A stretch of DNA of 53,966 nt from Streptacidiphilus anmyonensis (GCF_000787855.1 NZ_BBPQ01000017.1:21159-75124), one strand, 5' to 3'. Counted from the stretch's first letter, positions 15,913 through 24,205 are shown. Translations and numbers: made by a program. Notes: generated by a model from the sequence alone, not told the origin.

Positions 15913-17144
15913 GCGGTGCGACCCGCACGGCCCCGGCCCTGGACCTGGACAAGCTGTACGCCGCGCGTCTGCACGCGGCGCGGGCCCGGCCCTATCTCGC
16001 CACGGCGCTGTTCGCCCTCCAGTTGGTGGAGTCGCGCGGCACGCCCACCATGGCGGTCGACCGGTACTGGCGCTGCTACGCGTCGCCCGCCTTCGTGGAC
16101 CGCACGCCGGAGGTGGAGCTCGCCGCCGTCTGGGTGCACGAGGTGTCCCACCTGCTGCGCGACCACCACGGCCGCAGCGACCGCTACGCCTGCGCCCACG
16201 GACTGACCAGTCCGGCCGAGCGCCTGCGGATGAACATCGCCGGAGACTTCGAGATCAACGACGACGCCTTCGGCGACGGCCTGGTCCGCCCCGAGGGCGC
16301 CGTCGTGCCCCGGATGGCACAGCTCCCCGAAGGCTGGTTGATGGAGTCCTACCTGGCCCACCTCCGGCTCGGCTCCTTCCCGCGCGACCTCGCGTGGCTC
16401 GACTGCGGCAGCGGCGCCGACGGGCTCGACCGTTCCTGGGACCTCGGCCCGGGCGGGGCGCACGGACTGAGCGAGCAGGAGCGCGACGCCGTGCGCTTCC
16501 GGGTCGCCCAGGGCATCGCGGCCAGGCCCGGCCGCGTCCCGCGCGGATGGCGGCGTTGGGCCGAGGAGGCGTTCCAACCGCCGCAGCCCTGGCGCGAGTT
16601 GCTCGGCGCGGCGCTGCGGGCGGCGGCCGTCGGCGGGGGAGCGGGCGACGACTACAGTTACGCCCGCCCCGCCCGCCGCGCGGCGAGCCTGCCCGGGGTC
16701 GTCCTGCCGGGCCTGCGCCGGATGCCGCCGCGCGTATGCGTCGTGATCGACACCTCGGGCTCCGTCAGCGACGTCGAGCTCGGCGCGGCGGTGCGCGAGG
16801 TCGCGGCGATCTGCCGAGCCGTGGGTGGCCGCAGGGACCTGGTCACCGCCGTGCCCTGCGACGCGGCGGCCCACACGGCTCAGCAGCTGTGCCGGTCCGA
16901 GGGGATCCCCCTCGTCGGTGGCGGAGGCACGGACCTGCGGGAGGGCTTCGCACGCGCCCTGCGTGCCCAGCCCGCCCCGGACGTCGTCGTGGCCCTCACC
17001 GACGGCCAGACCCCGTGGCCGAGCCGTCGGCCGCCCTGCCGCACCGTGATCGGCCTCTTCCCCCGCAGCGGCTACAACGAGGACACCGACTACGAGCCCG
17101 CCCTGCCGCCGCCCTGGGCTCGGGTGGTGGAGATCCGCAGCTGA
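15909..17144 (+). CDS. DUF2201-like metallopeptidase/VWA-like protein
   Basis: A 411-residue protein whose ATG overlaps the ATPase stop by four bases. The N-terminal half carries HEVSHLLRDHHGRSDR (His77 to His81), an HExxH zinc motif, and a downstream MNIAGDFEINDD that fits a third ligand region, as in the putative metallopeptidase domain of DUF2201 proteins. The C-terminal part is VWA-like: CVVIDTSGSVSDVEL has the MIDAS DxSxS at Asp281, and GGGGTDLREG and ALTDGQTPWP supply later metal-site positions. No signal peptide. Such proteins always sit next to a MoxR-like ATPase in the genomes I know. Peptidase activity itself is inferred, not shown. Confidence 0.87.
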   Translation: MSGATRTAPALDLDKLYAARLHAARARPYLATALFALQLVESRGTPTMAVDRYWRCYASPAFVDRTPEVELAAVWVHEVSHLLRDHHGRSDRYACAHGLTSPAERLRMNIAGDFEINDDAFGDGLVRPEGAVVPRMAQLPEGWLMESYLAHLRLGSFPRDLAWLDCGSGADGLDRSWDLGPGGAHGLSEQERDAVRFRVAQGIAARPGRVPRGWRRWAEEAFQPPQPWRELLGAALRAAAVGGGAGDDYSYARPARRAASLPGVVLPGLRRMPPRVCVVIDTSGSVSDVELGAAVREVAAICRAVGGRRDLVTAVPCDAAAHTAQQLCRSEGIPLVGGGGTDLREGFARALRAQPAPDVVVALTDGQTPWPSRRPPCRTVIGLFPRSGYNEDTDYEPALPPPWARVVEIRS

Positions 17145-17619
17145 GTGGGCGAGGCCCGGCGGTAGGACCGCCCTGCCCGGTGGCCCCATGCGGCGGGAAT
17201 CGTCTCCGGGCGCGGTCCGGACCACCCGTTCCGGTCCGGCAGCTGCCCTCTGGCGTGGGGGCGCACCGTTCCTGCCCCGGGGCCCGCCTCCCAGCCGGAG
17301 GCCGTGGGAGAGGTGCCCCGCCGTCTCCCGCCTCCTGGGTGCCACGGCCCCAGGGCGCGGCCGAGGCCGCCCGCCCCAGTCCTGCCGCCCTGTCACGTCG
17401 GGGTGCATCGGCACCCGCCCCGGGTCTCGATTCCCGGCCGGAGGCCGTTGCCTGGACCCCGAGGCCCGTGGCATTCGGGCGCGTTCCGCTCCCGGCCAGG
17501 CCCTTCGCGTGCGGGCGGGACCGGAAAGGCGGAGGCTGGAAGGCAGACGCGCGCCGGAAGACCGTCGTGGCCGGGGTGTCGCGCGACGGCGTCGGGGCCG
17601 AGGAACGAGGGCGGATCCC
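17145..17619. other. 475-bp intergenic region without a supported gene
   Basis: Open frames here are Arg/Pro-rich artefacts. There is a small perfect hairpin GGCGGT-AGG-ACCGCC at 17158-17172, just after the module's stop, as a weak terminator candidate. I saw no promoter motif that I trust for the hemerythrin gene downstream. Confidence 0.55.
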
Positions 17620-18258
17620 ATGACTGACACGCATTACCGATTGGACTGGTCCGGCTCGATCGGCTGGCGGGGTGGCCATGTCGACAGCGGGGACCTGCTG
17701 GACCAGCTCGAGGCGGAGCACGAGAAGATCCGCCTGATCTTCGGGGCCGTGCTCGGGACCCCCATCGGGGACCCGGACCGCAAGGCGCAGATGGACCGGG
17801 CCACGCCCGTGATCGTGCGGCACGGCGTGATCGAGGACGAGCTGCTCTACCCGCTCATGGCGCGGCTCCCCGAGGGCGCGGACGGGGCGATGTCCCAGGT
17901 GGCCCACGACGACCACGCGCGGGCCGAGGCGGCGCTGCACGTGCTCGGGGTGGTCAAGGCCGACGACCCGGCGTTCACCCGCGAGTTCGCGGTGCTGAAC
18001 GAGCATCTGACCGGTCACATGTCATGGGAGGAGGCGCGCGTGTTCCCGACCGTCCGGGCCACGGTCGCGCAGTCGGAGCTCGACGAGCTCGGCGCGCGGG
18101 CCCGGGAGCTCAGGCGGCGGGGCCGCTCCACGCCGCAGCCGCCGCCCGGCGTCCGGCCGCCGGAGGACCACTTCCCGCCGGCGGAGAAGAGCTTCAGGGA
18201 GCGCATGCACGACCGGTTCACCCCGGCGGGCGGTTGGGGAGCCCTGCGCCCGCACTGA
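17620..18258 (+). CDS. Hemerythrin HHE domain protein
   Basis: A 212-residue protein with an HHE cation-binding four-helix bundle. Start ATG 17620 has GAACGAGGGCGG upstream. Iron-ligand motifs are LEAEHEKIRLIF (first His/Glu), VRHGVIEDELLYPLM, AHDDHARAEAAL and LTGHMSWEEARVFP. These bind a di-iron site for O2, NO or oxidative-stress sensing in bacterial hemerythrins. The C-terminal 50 residues are Pro/Arg-rich (GRSTPQPPPGVRPPEDHFPP), without known domains. The N-terminal 25 residues (DWSGSIGWRGGHVDSG) precede the bundle. It stands alone; no operon partner is evident. Confidence 0.88.
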   Translation: MTDTHYRLDWSGSIGWRGGHVDSGDLLDQLEAEHEKIRLIFGAVLGTPIGDPDRKAQMDRATPVIVRHGVIEDELLYPLMARLPEGADGAMSQVAHDDHARAEAALHVLGVVKADDPAFTREFAVLNEHLTGHMSWEEARVFPTVRATVAQSELDELGARARELRRRGRSTPQPPPGVRPPEDHFPPAEKSFRERMHDRFTPAGGWGALRPH

Positions 18259-18357
18259 ACCGTGCGTCGGATTTCGGGGGCTCACTTCGTCATGGGCGTT
18301 TGCGTCGGCCTGGCCGGGTCAGACGCGAGGGGACCACGACGAGGAAGGAGCCCTCGC

Positions 18358-18930
18358 ATGCTGCTGCTCGGCCTGTTGCTGATCGCTGCGACCGCGGCGT
18401 TCACCGGCCTCGTGATCGCGGACAACCTGTCCGGCGGGCCGGTCCACCACGTGACGGTCCTCGGCCACACCATCGCCACCATGAACAGCCTGGAGATCTT
18501 CCTTTCCGGTCTCGCCCTGGCGCTGATCTTCTGCCTCGGTCTGGCCATGACGGGGACGGGCGGGATGCTGGCCAGGCGCCGCCGACTGAGGCTGCGCGAG
18601 GCGGGCCGCGTCGGCCGCCATGTCCGGACCGGTGACGCGGTCCCCACCACCCCGAACGGAACGGCGGCCACGGTCGGCCGACCGGTGGCCCCACCGGCTG
18701 CCCCGCCCGTCGCCCAGCCGGCCGCTCCGCCGGCCCAGCCGAGGACGAGCGAGCCGGGGACGGCGACGGCAGGGTCCCCCGGGGACACCGCGCCCGGCTC
18801 CACCACGGCAACGGTTCCGGAGCCGACCACGGCCCCCGAAGCGACCAAGGTCCCCGAGGCGACCACGGCCCCCGAGGCCACGACGACCTCTGCCCGGCCC
18901 CGCCGCCACATCCACCTGTTCGGGCACTGA
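18358..18930 (+). CDS. Small two-TM membrane protein with Pro/Thr tail
   Basis: A 190-residue protein starting at ATG 18358, preceded by GAAGGAG at ideal spacing. Two membrane helices are visible: about 1-22 (LLLGLLLIAATAAFTGLVIA) and about 41-64 (LEIFLSGLALALIFCLGLA), separated by a short loop with VHHVTVLGHTI. Then come an Arg-rich cytosolic patch (ARRRRLRLREAGR) and a long Pro/Ala/Thr tail with degenerate PEATTAPEATT repeats, ending RRHIHLFGH. This is the architecture of short LapA-like or envelope-associated actinobacterial proteins, but no function is evident. A 16-base duplication covers its stop codon. Confidence 0.75.
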   Translation: MLLLGLLLIAATAAFTGLVIADNLSGGPVHHVTVLGHTIATMNSLEIFLSGLALALIFCLGLAMTGTGGMLARRRRLRLREAGRVGRHVRTGDAVPTTPNGTAATVGRPVAPPAAPPVAQPAAPPAQPRTSEPGTATAGSPGDTAPGSTTATVPEPTTAPEATKVPEATTAPEATTTSARPRRHIHLFGH

Positions 18931-18946
18931 CCTGTTCGGGCACTGA
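18915..18946. repeat. Perfect 16-bp tandem duplication over stop codon
   Basis: CCTGTTCGGGCACTGA is repeated exactly at 18915-18930 and 18931-18946. The first copy contains the TGA stop of the membrane protein gene, so the second is untranslated. This looks like a recent replication-slippage duplication. Confidence 0.9.
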
Positions 18947-18988
18947 CGCACCGAGCCGGGCGTCGTGGCGTCGTCGCGAGCCACCGGA

Positions 18989-19022
18989 GGACGGCCACCG
19001 CGTCGCAGCGCGGTGGCCGTCC
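18989..19022. terminator. Strong hairpin terminator candidate
   Basis: A perfect 14-base stem (GGACGGCCACCGCG with CGCGGTGGCCGTCC) closes a 6-base loop, TCGCAG. It lies downstream of the small membrane protein gene and before the dehydrogenase promoter. There is no U-run, as is common in Streptomyces. Confidence 0.75.
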
Positions 19023-19128
19023 GCTGCCGCCTTGCGGATCAGCCCGTTCGGCCGGTTGCAGTCGGGCGCATCCTGATCGAGAGTCAAGGAGGTCAGGAAG
19101 CCACCGCAGAGGAGTGAGGGGAATCCGA

Positions 19129-20526
19129 ATGACGATCGCGACCGTCGATCCGGCCACCGGCAGGACGCTGGCGACCTTCCCGGCGCTGGACGCGCACGGC
19201 GTCGAGGAGCGGCTCCGGCGCGCGGCCGAGACCTTCGAGGGCTACCGGACCACCGCCTTCGACCACCGGTCACAGCTGCTGCGCCGCGCCGCCGACAAGC
19301 TGACCGCCGACCGGGAGGAGGTGGCCCGCACCCTCGTCACCGAGATGGGCAAGCCGCTGGCGCAGGCCCGCGGCGAGGCGGACAAGTGCGCCAAAGCGAT
19401 GCGGTGGTTCGCCGACCACGCGCCCGGTCTGCTCGCCGACCAGACCCCCGAGGCCGCGGACGTCGCGGACAGCGGGGCCCAGGCGGTGCGGGTCCGGTTC
19501 CGGCCGCTTGGGCCGGTGTTGGCGGTCATGCCCTGGAACTTCCCGCTGTGGCAGGTGATCCGTGCCGCCGCGCCCGCGCTGATGGCCGGGGACGTGCTGC
19601 TGCTCAAGCACGCCTCGAACGTCCCGCGCACCGCGCTCTACCTCCAGGAGCTCTTCGCCGACGCCGGTTACGAACCCGGTTGCTTCCAGACGCTGTTGAT
19701 CTCCTCCGGCCAGGTCGCGGACGTGATCCGCGACGACCGGGTCGCGGCCGTCACGCTCACCGGAAGCGAGGGCGCGGGGCAGGCCGTCGCGACGGTCGCG
19801 GGCGAGCAGTTGAAGAAGTGCGTGCTGGAACTCGGCGGCAGCGACCCGTTCCTGGTGCTGCCTTCGGCGGACGTCGCCGCGGCGGCCCAAGTGGCGGTGC
19901 GGGCACGGGTGCAGAACAACGGTCAGTCCTGCATCGCGGCCAAGCGGTTCATCGTCCACGAGGCCGTCTTCGACGACTTCACCCGTGCCTTCGTCGACGG
20001 CATGCGGAGCCTGCGCGTCGGCGACCCGATGCAGGAGCACACCGACGTGGGCCCGTTGGCCACCGAGCAGGGCCGCACCGACATCGAGGAGCAGGTCGAG
20101 GACGCGCGCGGCAAGGGCGCGCGGGTCCTGTGCGGCGGGCGGCGGCCCCCGGAGCTGAGCGACGAGGGCTGGTACTACGAGCCGACGGTGCTCACCGACA
20201 TCGACCCCGCGATGCGCCTGCACCACGAGGAGTGCTTCGGCCCGGTCGCCACCCTCTACCGGGTGCCGGACCTGGCCGCGGCGGTCGCGCTCGCCAACGA
20301 CACGCCGTACGGGCTGAGTTCGAACGCGTGGACGCGCGACCCGGGCGAGCAGGGGGTGCTCGCCCGGGACCTGCAGGCCGGCGGCGTCTTCTTCAACGGC
20401 ATGACCGCCTCGCACCCGGCGTTCCCCTTCGGCGGGGTCAAGCGCTCGGGCTACGGGCGTGAGCTGGACGGGTTGGGCATCCGGGAGTTCACCAACCCGA
20501 CCACGCTCTGGTACGCCGCGGAGTGA
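19129..20526 (+). CDS. Succinate-semialdehyde dehydrogenase-type aldehyde dehydrogenase
   Basis: A 465-residue NAD(P)-dependent aldehyde dehydrogenase. ATG 19129 follows GAGGGG at good spacing. The general base region is CVLELGGSDPFLVLPSAD with Glu234, and the nucleophile motif is NNGQSCIAAKRFIV with Cys268. The cofactor region has MPWNFPLWQVIRAAAPALMA, and a C-terminal PFGGVKRSGYGREL completes the family pattern. NGQSCIAAKR is the form typical of succinate-semialdehyde dehydrogenases, which oxidise succinic semialdehyde to succinate in GABA degradation; substrate choice cannot be fixed by sequence. No GABA transaminase is nearby, so it is monocistronic here. It converges on the OYE gene 28 bases away. 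Confidence 0.87.
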   Translation: MTIATVDPATGRTLATFPALDAHGVEERLRRAAETFEGYRTTAFDHRSQLLRRAADKLTADREEVARTLVTEMGKPLAQARGEADKCAKAMRWFADHAPGLLADQTPEAADVADSGAQAVRVRFRPLGPVLAVMPWNFPLWQVIRAAAPALMAGDVLLLKHASNVPRTALYLQELFADAGYEPGCFQTLLISSGQVADVIRDDRVAAVTLTGSEGAGQAVATVAGEQLKKCVLELGGSDPFLVLPSADVAAAAQVAVRARVQNNGQSCIAAKRFIVHEAVFDDFTRAFVDGMRSLRVGDPMQEHTDVGPLATEQGRTDIEEQVEDARGKGARVLCGGRRPPELSDEGWYYEPTVLTDIDPAMRLHHEECFGPVATLYRVPDLAAAVALANDTPYGLSSNAWTRDPGEQGVLARDLQAGGVFFNGMTASHPAFPFGGVKRSGYGRELDGLGIREFTNPTTLWYAAE

Positions 20527-20554
20527 CGGTCGCCCCGCAGTGGGCCGGCTCCGG

Positions 20555-21682
20555 TCAGCTCAGGGACTTGAGCGACGCCGCGTCGTAGGGCTTCAGTTCG
20601 TCGAAGCGGCCGGCGAGGACCTTGGCGGCCCACTCCGGGTCCTGGAGCAGCGCGCGGCCGACGGCGACCATGTCGAACTCGTCGCGCTCCATGCGGTCGA
20701 GGAGGTTGTCGAGGCCCTGGACCGGGGAACCCTCGCCCATGAAGGCGCCGATGAAGTCCCCGTCGAGGCCGACCGAGCCGACGGTGATGGTCGGCTTGCC
20801 GGTGATCTTCTTGGTCCAGCCGGCCAGGTTGAGGTCCGAGCCCTCGAACTCCGGGAGCCAGTAGCGGCGGGTGGAGGCGTGGAAGGCGTCGACGCCCGCT
20901 GCCGCGAGCGGGGCGAGGATCGCCTCCAGCTGCTCGGGGGTCTCCGCGAGCCGGGCGTCGTAGGCCTCCTGCTTCCACTGCGAGAAGCGGAAGATCACCG
21001 GGAAGTCGGCGGAGACGTTCGCGCGGACCGCCGCGGCGATCTCGGCGGCGAACCTCGTGCGGGAGACCGGGTCGCCGCCGTAGGCGTCGGTGCGGCGGTT
21101 GGTGCCCGCCCAAAGGAACTGGTCGACGAGGTAGCCGTGGGCGCCGTGCAGCTCGACGCCGTCGAAGCCGGCGCGCTCGGCGGCGGCCGCGGCCTCGGCG
21201 AAGGCGCCGATGACGTCGTCCAGGTCCTCCTGGGTCATCGCCCTGCCGGTGCCCTCGGTGCCGTCGATGCGCAGCCCGGAGGGGCCGACGGCGGGGGCCT
21301 CGGCGAACGGCGGCTGGCCCTGCTTGCGCACCATGCCGATGTGCCACAGCTGCGGCACGATCGTGCCGCCGGCGGCGTGCACCGCGTCGGCGACCCGCGC
21401 CCACCCGGCCAACTGCTCCTCGCCGTGGAAGCGCGGCACGCGGTCGCTCTGACCGGCGGAGTCGTGGCCGACGTAGGTGCCCTCGGTGACGATCAGACCG
21501 ACGCCGGCGGCGGCGCGGCGGGCGTAGTACGACCGGACGTCCTCGCCCGGGACGCCGCCCGGCGAGAACATGCGCGTCATCGGCGCCATCGCGATGCGGT
21601 TGGGGACGGTCAGACCGTTCAGGGCGACGGGCCTGGCAAGGATCTCGGCCGCGCGGGAGGCGGAGGACGCAACGGTGGTCAT
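20555..21682 (-). CDS. NADH:flavin oxidoreductase, Old Yellow Enzyme family
   Basis: A 375-residue FMN-dependent ene-reductase of the OYE family. I chose ATG 21682 because GAGGAA lies 7 bases upstream; an in-frame ATG 8 codons earlier has no such site. Family motifs include NRIAMAPMTRMFSPGGVP (FMN site), HAAGGTIVPQLWHIGMV, FDGVELHGAHGYLVDQFL (substrate-binding His region) and PTITVGSVGLDGDF. The C-terminal VAVGRALLQDPEWAAKV is the usual phosphate-binding end. These enzymes reduce activated C=C bonds. There is an inverted repeat just upstream (21713-21731) that may be an operator. No adjacent regulator is present. Confidence 0.88.
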   Translation of the reverse strand: MTTVASSASRAAEILARPVALNGLTVPNRIAMAPMTRMFSPGGVPGEDVRSYYARRAAAGVGLIVTEGTYVGHDSAGQSDRVPRFHGEEQLAGWARVADAVHAAGGTIVPQLWHIGMVRKQGQPPFAEAPAVGPSGLRIDGTEGTGRAMTQEDLDDVIGAFAEAAAAAERAGFDGVELHGAHGYLVDQFLWAGTNRRTDAYGGDPVSRTRFAAEIAAAVRANVSADFPVIFRFSQWKQEAYDARLAETPEQLEAILAPLAAAGVDAFHASTRRYWLPEFEGSDLNLAGWTKKITGKPTITVGSVGLDGDFIGAFMGEGSPVQGLDNLLDRMERDEFDMVAVGRALLQDPEWAAKVLAGRFDELKPYDAASLKSLS

Positions 21683-21712
21683 GTGGTTCCTCAAGGTGCC
21701 GGACATTTGATG

Positions 21713-21731
21713 TACGCAAGTATTTCGCGTA
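21713..21731. promoter_or_regulatory. AT-rich inverted repeat upstream of OYE gene
   Basis: TACGC at 21713-21717 and GCGTA at 21727-21731 form an inverted repeat with a 9-base spacer (AAGTATTTC), centred about 40 bases upstream of the ATG. The region is conspicuously A+T-rich against the local background. TTACGC/GCGTAA-like symmetry of this kind is seen at HxlR- or MarR-type operators upstream of flavin reductases, which is the basis of the guess. Confidence 0.4.
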
Positions 21732-21854
21732 AGCCTGACAACCCCGGACGGGGGCCGTCCATTTCTCCGACCGGGCCACCCGTGCCGTGATCCCCGTCAC
21801 ATTCCTGGCCGCCCCGCGCCCCGGACCGGCTTCCGTGCTCGCTAGAGTCGAGCC

Positions 21855-22442
21855 GTGAGCGACCAGGTACAGACCCCCAGGGCCCCCTTCGGAAACTTCC
21901 CCACCGTCCGGCTCGCGCTCGACGCGTCAGCCGATCTCGTCACGCCCGTCGCCGCCGCCCTGCGGGACTGGGCGGACCGGGAGGCCGCCCGGTCCGTGCT
22001 GTGGGTGGACACCGATCCCGAGAAGGCGGACACCGCCGTCTTCTGCGCCGCCTACGAGGCCCCGCCGGAGCTCTCGGCCAACTGTGTCGTGGTCGCCGCC
22101 AAGCGCGGCGGGGAGACGACCCTGGCCGGCTGCCTGGTGCTGGCCACCACCCGTCTGGACGTGAACCAGGCCGTCCGCAAGCGCCTGGGCGCGCGCAAGG
22201 CCTCGTTCGCGCCGATGGACACCGCCGTCGCGGGGACGGGGATGGAGTACGGCGGGATCACCCCGCTCGGGCTGCCCGCGGAGTGGCCGCTGCTGGTCGA
22301 CGAGGCCGTCGCCGCCGCGCCCTCCGTCCTGGTCGGCAGCGGTGCGCGCCGCGGCAAGCTGATCCTTCCCGGCTGGGCGGTCGCCCGGCTCCCCGGCGCC
22401 GAGGTGGTGCCGGGCCTCGCCGCGGCCGTCGAGGCGGTCTGA
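21855..22442 (+). CDS. YbaK/EbsC-like aminoacyl-tRNA deacylase
   Basis: A 195-residue protein from GTG 21855. It has the YbaK/ProX deacylase fold: VFCAAYEAPPELSANCVVVA, a conserved LDVNQAVRKRLGARKASFAP block containing the KxxxGxxxxxxA-like substrate pocket, and the GGITPLGLPAEWPLLVDEAV loop, with GSGARRGKLILPG near the C-terminus. Homologues in trans hydrolyse mischarged tRNA such as Cys- or Ala-tRNAPro. The first 45 residues lie ahead of the core and may be a lineage-specific extension. It faces bL37 with a strong bidirectional terminator between them. Confidence 0.8.
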   Translation: MSDQVQTPRAPFGNFPTVRLALDASADLVTPVAAALRDWADREAARSVLWVDTDPEKADTAVFCAAYEAPPELSANCVVVAAKRGGETTLAGCLVLATTRLDVNQAVRKRLGARKASFAPMDTAVAGTGMEYGGITPLGLPAEWPLLVDEAVAAAPSVLVGSGARRGKLILPGWAVARLPGAEVVPGLAAAVEAV

Positions 22443-22510
22443 ACGGTCCGAACGCGGCCGTCCCGGCGCCCGTCCCAGCGGCGGTTCCTGCGGCCGTCCC
22501 CACGTGCAGT

Positions 22511-22556
22511 CGTCCGGCCCGGCCGCCCGGGGGAAAGCGGGCGGCGGGGCCGGACG
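22511..22556. terminator. Bidirectional hairpin terminator
   Basis: A 19-base stem with one mismatch (22511-22529 with 22538-22556), starting CGTCCGGCCC, closes the loop GGGGAAAG. It lies between the convergent YbaK gene and the bL37 gene, so it can terminate both. Confidence 0.8.
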
Positions 22557-22566
22557 GTCCGGGGGC

Positions 22567-22644
22567 TCAGCAGCAGGGGCGCTTGCCGTGGTTCGCGCCG
22601 TGCTTCCTGCGCTGCTTCTTCCTGCGGCGCCGTTTGGACGACAT
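22567..22644 (-). CDS. Ribosomal protein bL37 candidate (25 aa)
   Basis: A 25-residue open frame on the minus strand, start ATG 22644, stop 22567. The product begins SSKRRRRKKQRRKHG and ends ANHGKRPCC. It has an excellent RBS (GAGGAG about 6 bases upstream) and is extremely basic. The pattern K/R-rich block followed by ANHGKRP matches actinobacterial bL37, a 24-residue 50S protein first found by structure in Mycobacterium smegmatis. Family members end in N-(S/T/A); here the end is Cys-Cys, which is unusual. It would bind 23S rRNA in the large subunit. Such a small gene is easily missed by annotation, and I am confident that it is a gene. Confidence 0.8.
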   Translation of the reverse strand: MSSKRRRRKKQRRKHGANHGKRPCC

Positions 22645-22799
22645 GGCCACTCCTCTCGGTGCGGTGTCCCCGTTCCACGCTGGCACAGCAGCACGGGACC
22701 GGCACCTGCGCGCCCGGTTGCGGGCCTCTGACGGCGGGGTTTGAGTGGTGGGACGCCGCGCGGACCGTCGAGGGCGTCGCGGGCGCCGAGGAGGAGACC

Positions 22800-23258
22800 A
22801 TGGCCGGTGAGCCGGAGCCGATCAGCCCGAAGGCGCGCGAGGCGATCGAGCGCGATCTGACGCAGCTGCGCGCGGAGCGGGCCTCCGTCGCCGCCACCCT
22901 GCACGACACCGACTCCACCGGGGACCGCGCCGACCAGGCCGACGAGCTCCAGCGTGCCGAGGAGCTGTCCCGGCTCGACGACCGGATCGAGGCCCTGACC
23001 CTGCGCCTGAAGCAGGCGACGATCGCCGGACCTCCCGGCACCGACGTGGTGGGGGTCGGCAGCACCGTCTCCGTGCGCTTCGCCGACGGCACGGTCGAGC
23101 AGGTCGAGATCGGCGAGGTCGCCGAGGAGTTGGACCGGACCCTGGTCACGGCGGACAGCCCCCTCGGCCGCGCGCTGCTCGGACGTCGGGTCGGCGACGT
23201 GGTGGAGTACGACACCCCGCAGGGCCGCGCCGAGGCCGCCGTCGTCTCCCTCGATTGA
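22800..23258 (+). CDS. GreA/GreB-family transcription factor-like protein
   Basis: A 152-residue protein starting at ATG 22800 after GAGGAGGAGA. The N-terminal part is a coiled-coil-like pair (KAREAIERDLTQLRAERASV and EELSRLDDRIEALTLRLKQA). The C-terminal part has the Gre-type FKBP-like strand set: VGVGSTVSVRFADGTVEQVE and a closing SPLGRALLGRRVGDVVEYDT, a match to the family's consensus SPLGxALLGxxxGDxV. GreA factors rescue backtracked RNA polymerase. Acidic residues at the tip of the coiled coil (STGDRADQADE) fit the family, but this is a divergent paralogue and may not do the canonical job. It is followed 88 bases later by a methyltransferase. Confidence 0.82.
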   Translation: MAGEPEPISPKAREAIERDLTQLRAERASVAATLHDTDSTGDRADQADELQRAEELSRLDDRIEALTLRLKQATIAGPPGTDVVGVGSTVSVRFADGTVEQVEIGEVAEELDRTLVTADSPLGRALLGRRVGDVVEYDTPQGRAEAAVVSLD

Positions 23259-23345
23259 GCGGAGCGGGCGCCCGACTGAACTCCGGGCGTCCTCTAGACT
23301 GCGCAGCAGAGTTGATCGACTGTCATCACGAGGGGTGGGCGACGG

Positions 23346-24188
23346 ATGTCCGAGGTGGAGCAGGAGCCGGGCGGCAGAGCGGACGCGGACGGCGGCCACG
23401 GGAGCGCCGCCGGCCACGGAGGCTTCGACCCGAACGTGCCGAGCACCGCCCGCATCTACGACTACCTCATCGGCGGCAAGGACAACTTCGCCGCCGACCG
23501 CGCCGCCGCCGAGCACCTGCTGACCGCGCAGCCCACCGCGCGGACCATCGCGCAGGCCAACCGGCGCTTCCTGCTGCGGGCCGTGGGCCTGCTGGCCCAG
23601 AGCGGCATCCGCCAGTACATCGACGTCGGCGCGGGCATCCCCACCAGCCCGAACGTGCACGAGATCGTGCGCGAGCACCAGCCGGACGCCCGCATCGTCT
23701 ACGTCGACAACGACCCGGTCGTGCTCGCCCACACCCGCGCCCTGCGCGCCGAGACGGGCGTGACCGCGCTCGACGCGGACCTGCGCCGCCCGCAGGAGAT
23801 CATGGACCGCGTCGAGGCGGCCGGGACGATCGACTTCTCGCAGCCCGTCGGGCTGCTGCTGATCTCGGTGATGCACTTCGTCCGCCGCGAGGAGGACCCG
23901 GGCGCCATGATCCGCGCCTATACCGAGCGCCTGGCCCCGGGCAGCCACCTCGCCCTGTCGATCGCCAGCGCCGGCCGGCTCTCTCAGGACGAGATCGAGA
24001 AGGCCGAGGCGATCTACGCCAACGCCTCCTCCCCGCTGGTGCTCCACTCGCCCGCCGCGGTCGCGGGCTGGCTCGAGCCGTACACCCTGCTGGAGCCCGG
24101 CCTCGTCTCCTACTACAAGTGGCGGGCGGACGAGAACGAGCCCGACGACACCGGCGCTCCGATCGCCGCCGTCGCCCGGATCGGCTGA
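23346..24188 (+). CDS. DUF574 (PF04672) SAM-dependent methyltransferase
   Basis: A 280-residue protein with the hallmark SARIYDYLIGGKDNF-like start (here TARIYDYLIGGKDNFAADRA), then RRFLLRAVGLLAQSGIRQYI, DVGAGIPTSPNVHEI for the SAM-binding loop, RIVYVDNDPVVLAHTRAL and a hydrophobic LLLISVMHFVRREEDPG strand. This is the actinobacterial DUF574 family, annotated as SAM-dependent methyltransferase; its substrates are unknown. The start is ATG 23346 with GAGGGGTGGG upstream. A paralogue lies at 39156-40007. The first 28 residues are Gly/Ala-rich and probably disordered. No operon partner. Confidence 0.88.
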   Translation: MSEVEQEPGGRADADGGHGSAAGHGGFDPNVPSTARIYDYLIGGKDNFAADRAAAEHLLTAQPTARTIAQANRRFLLRAVGLLAQSGIRQYIDVGAGIPTSPNVHEIVREHQPDARIVYVDNDPVVLAHTRALRAETGVTALDADLRRPQEIMDRVEAAGTIDFSQPVGLLLISVMHFVRREEDPGAMIRAYTERLAPGSHLALSIASAGRLSQDEIEKAEAIYANASSPLVLHSPAAVAGWLEPYTLLEPGLVSYYKWRADENEPDDTGAPIAAVARIG

Positions 24189-24205
24189 CCCTGCCCCGAA
24201 GCAGA

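Noticed and set aside
17420-17437. T-arm-like sequence CCGGGTCTCGATTCCCGG
   Set aside because: The loop is 8 rather than 7 bases and there is no acceptor, D- or anticodon arm at the right distance, so it is not a tRNA.
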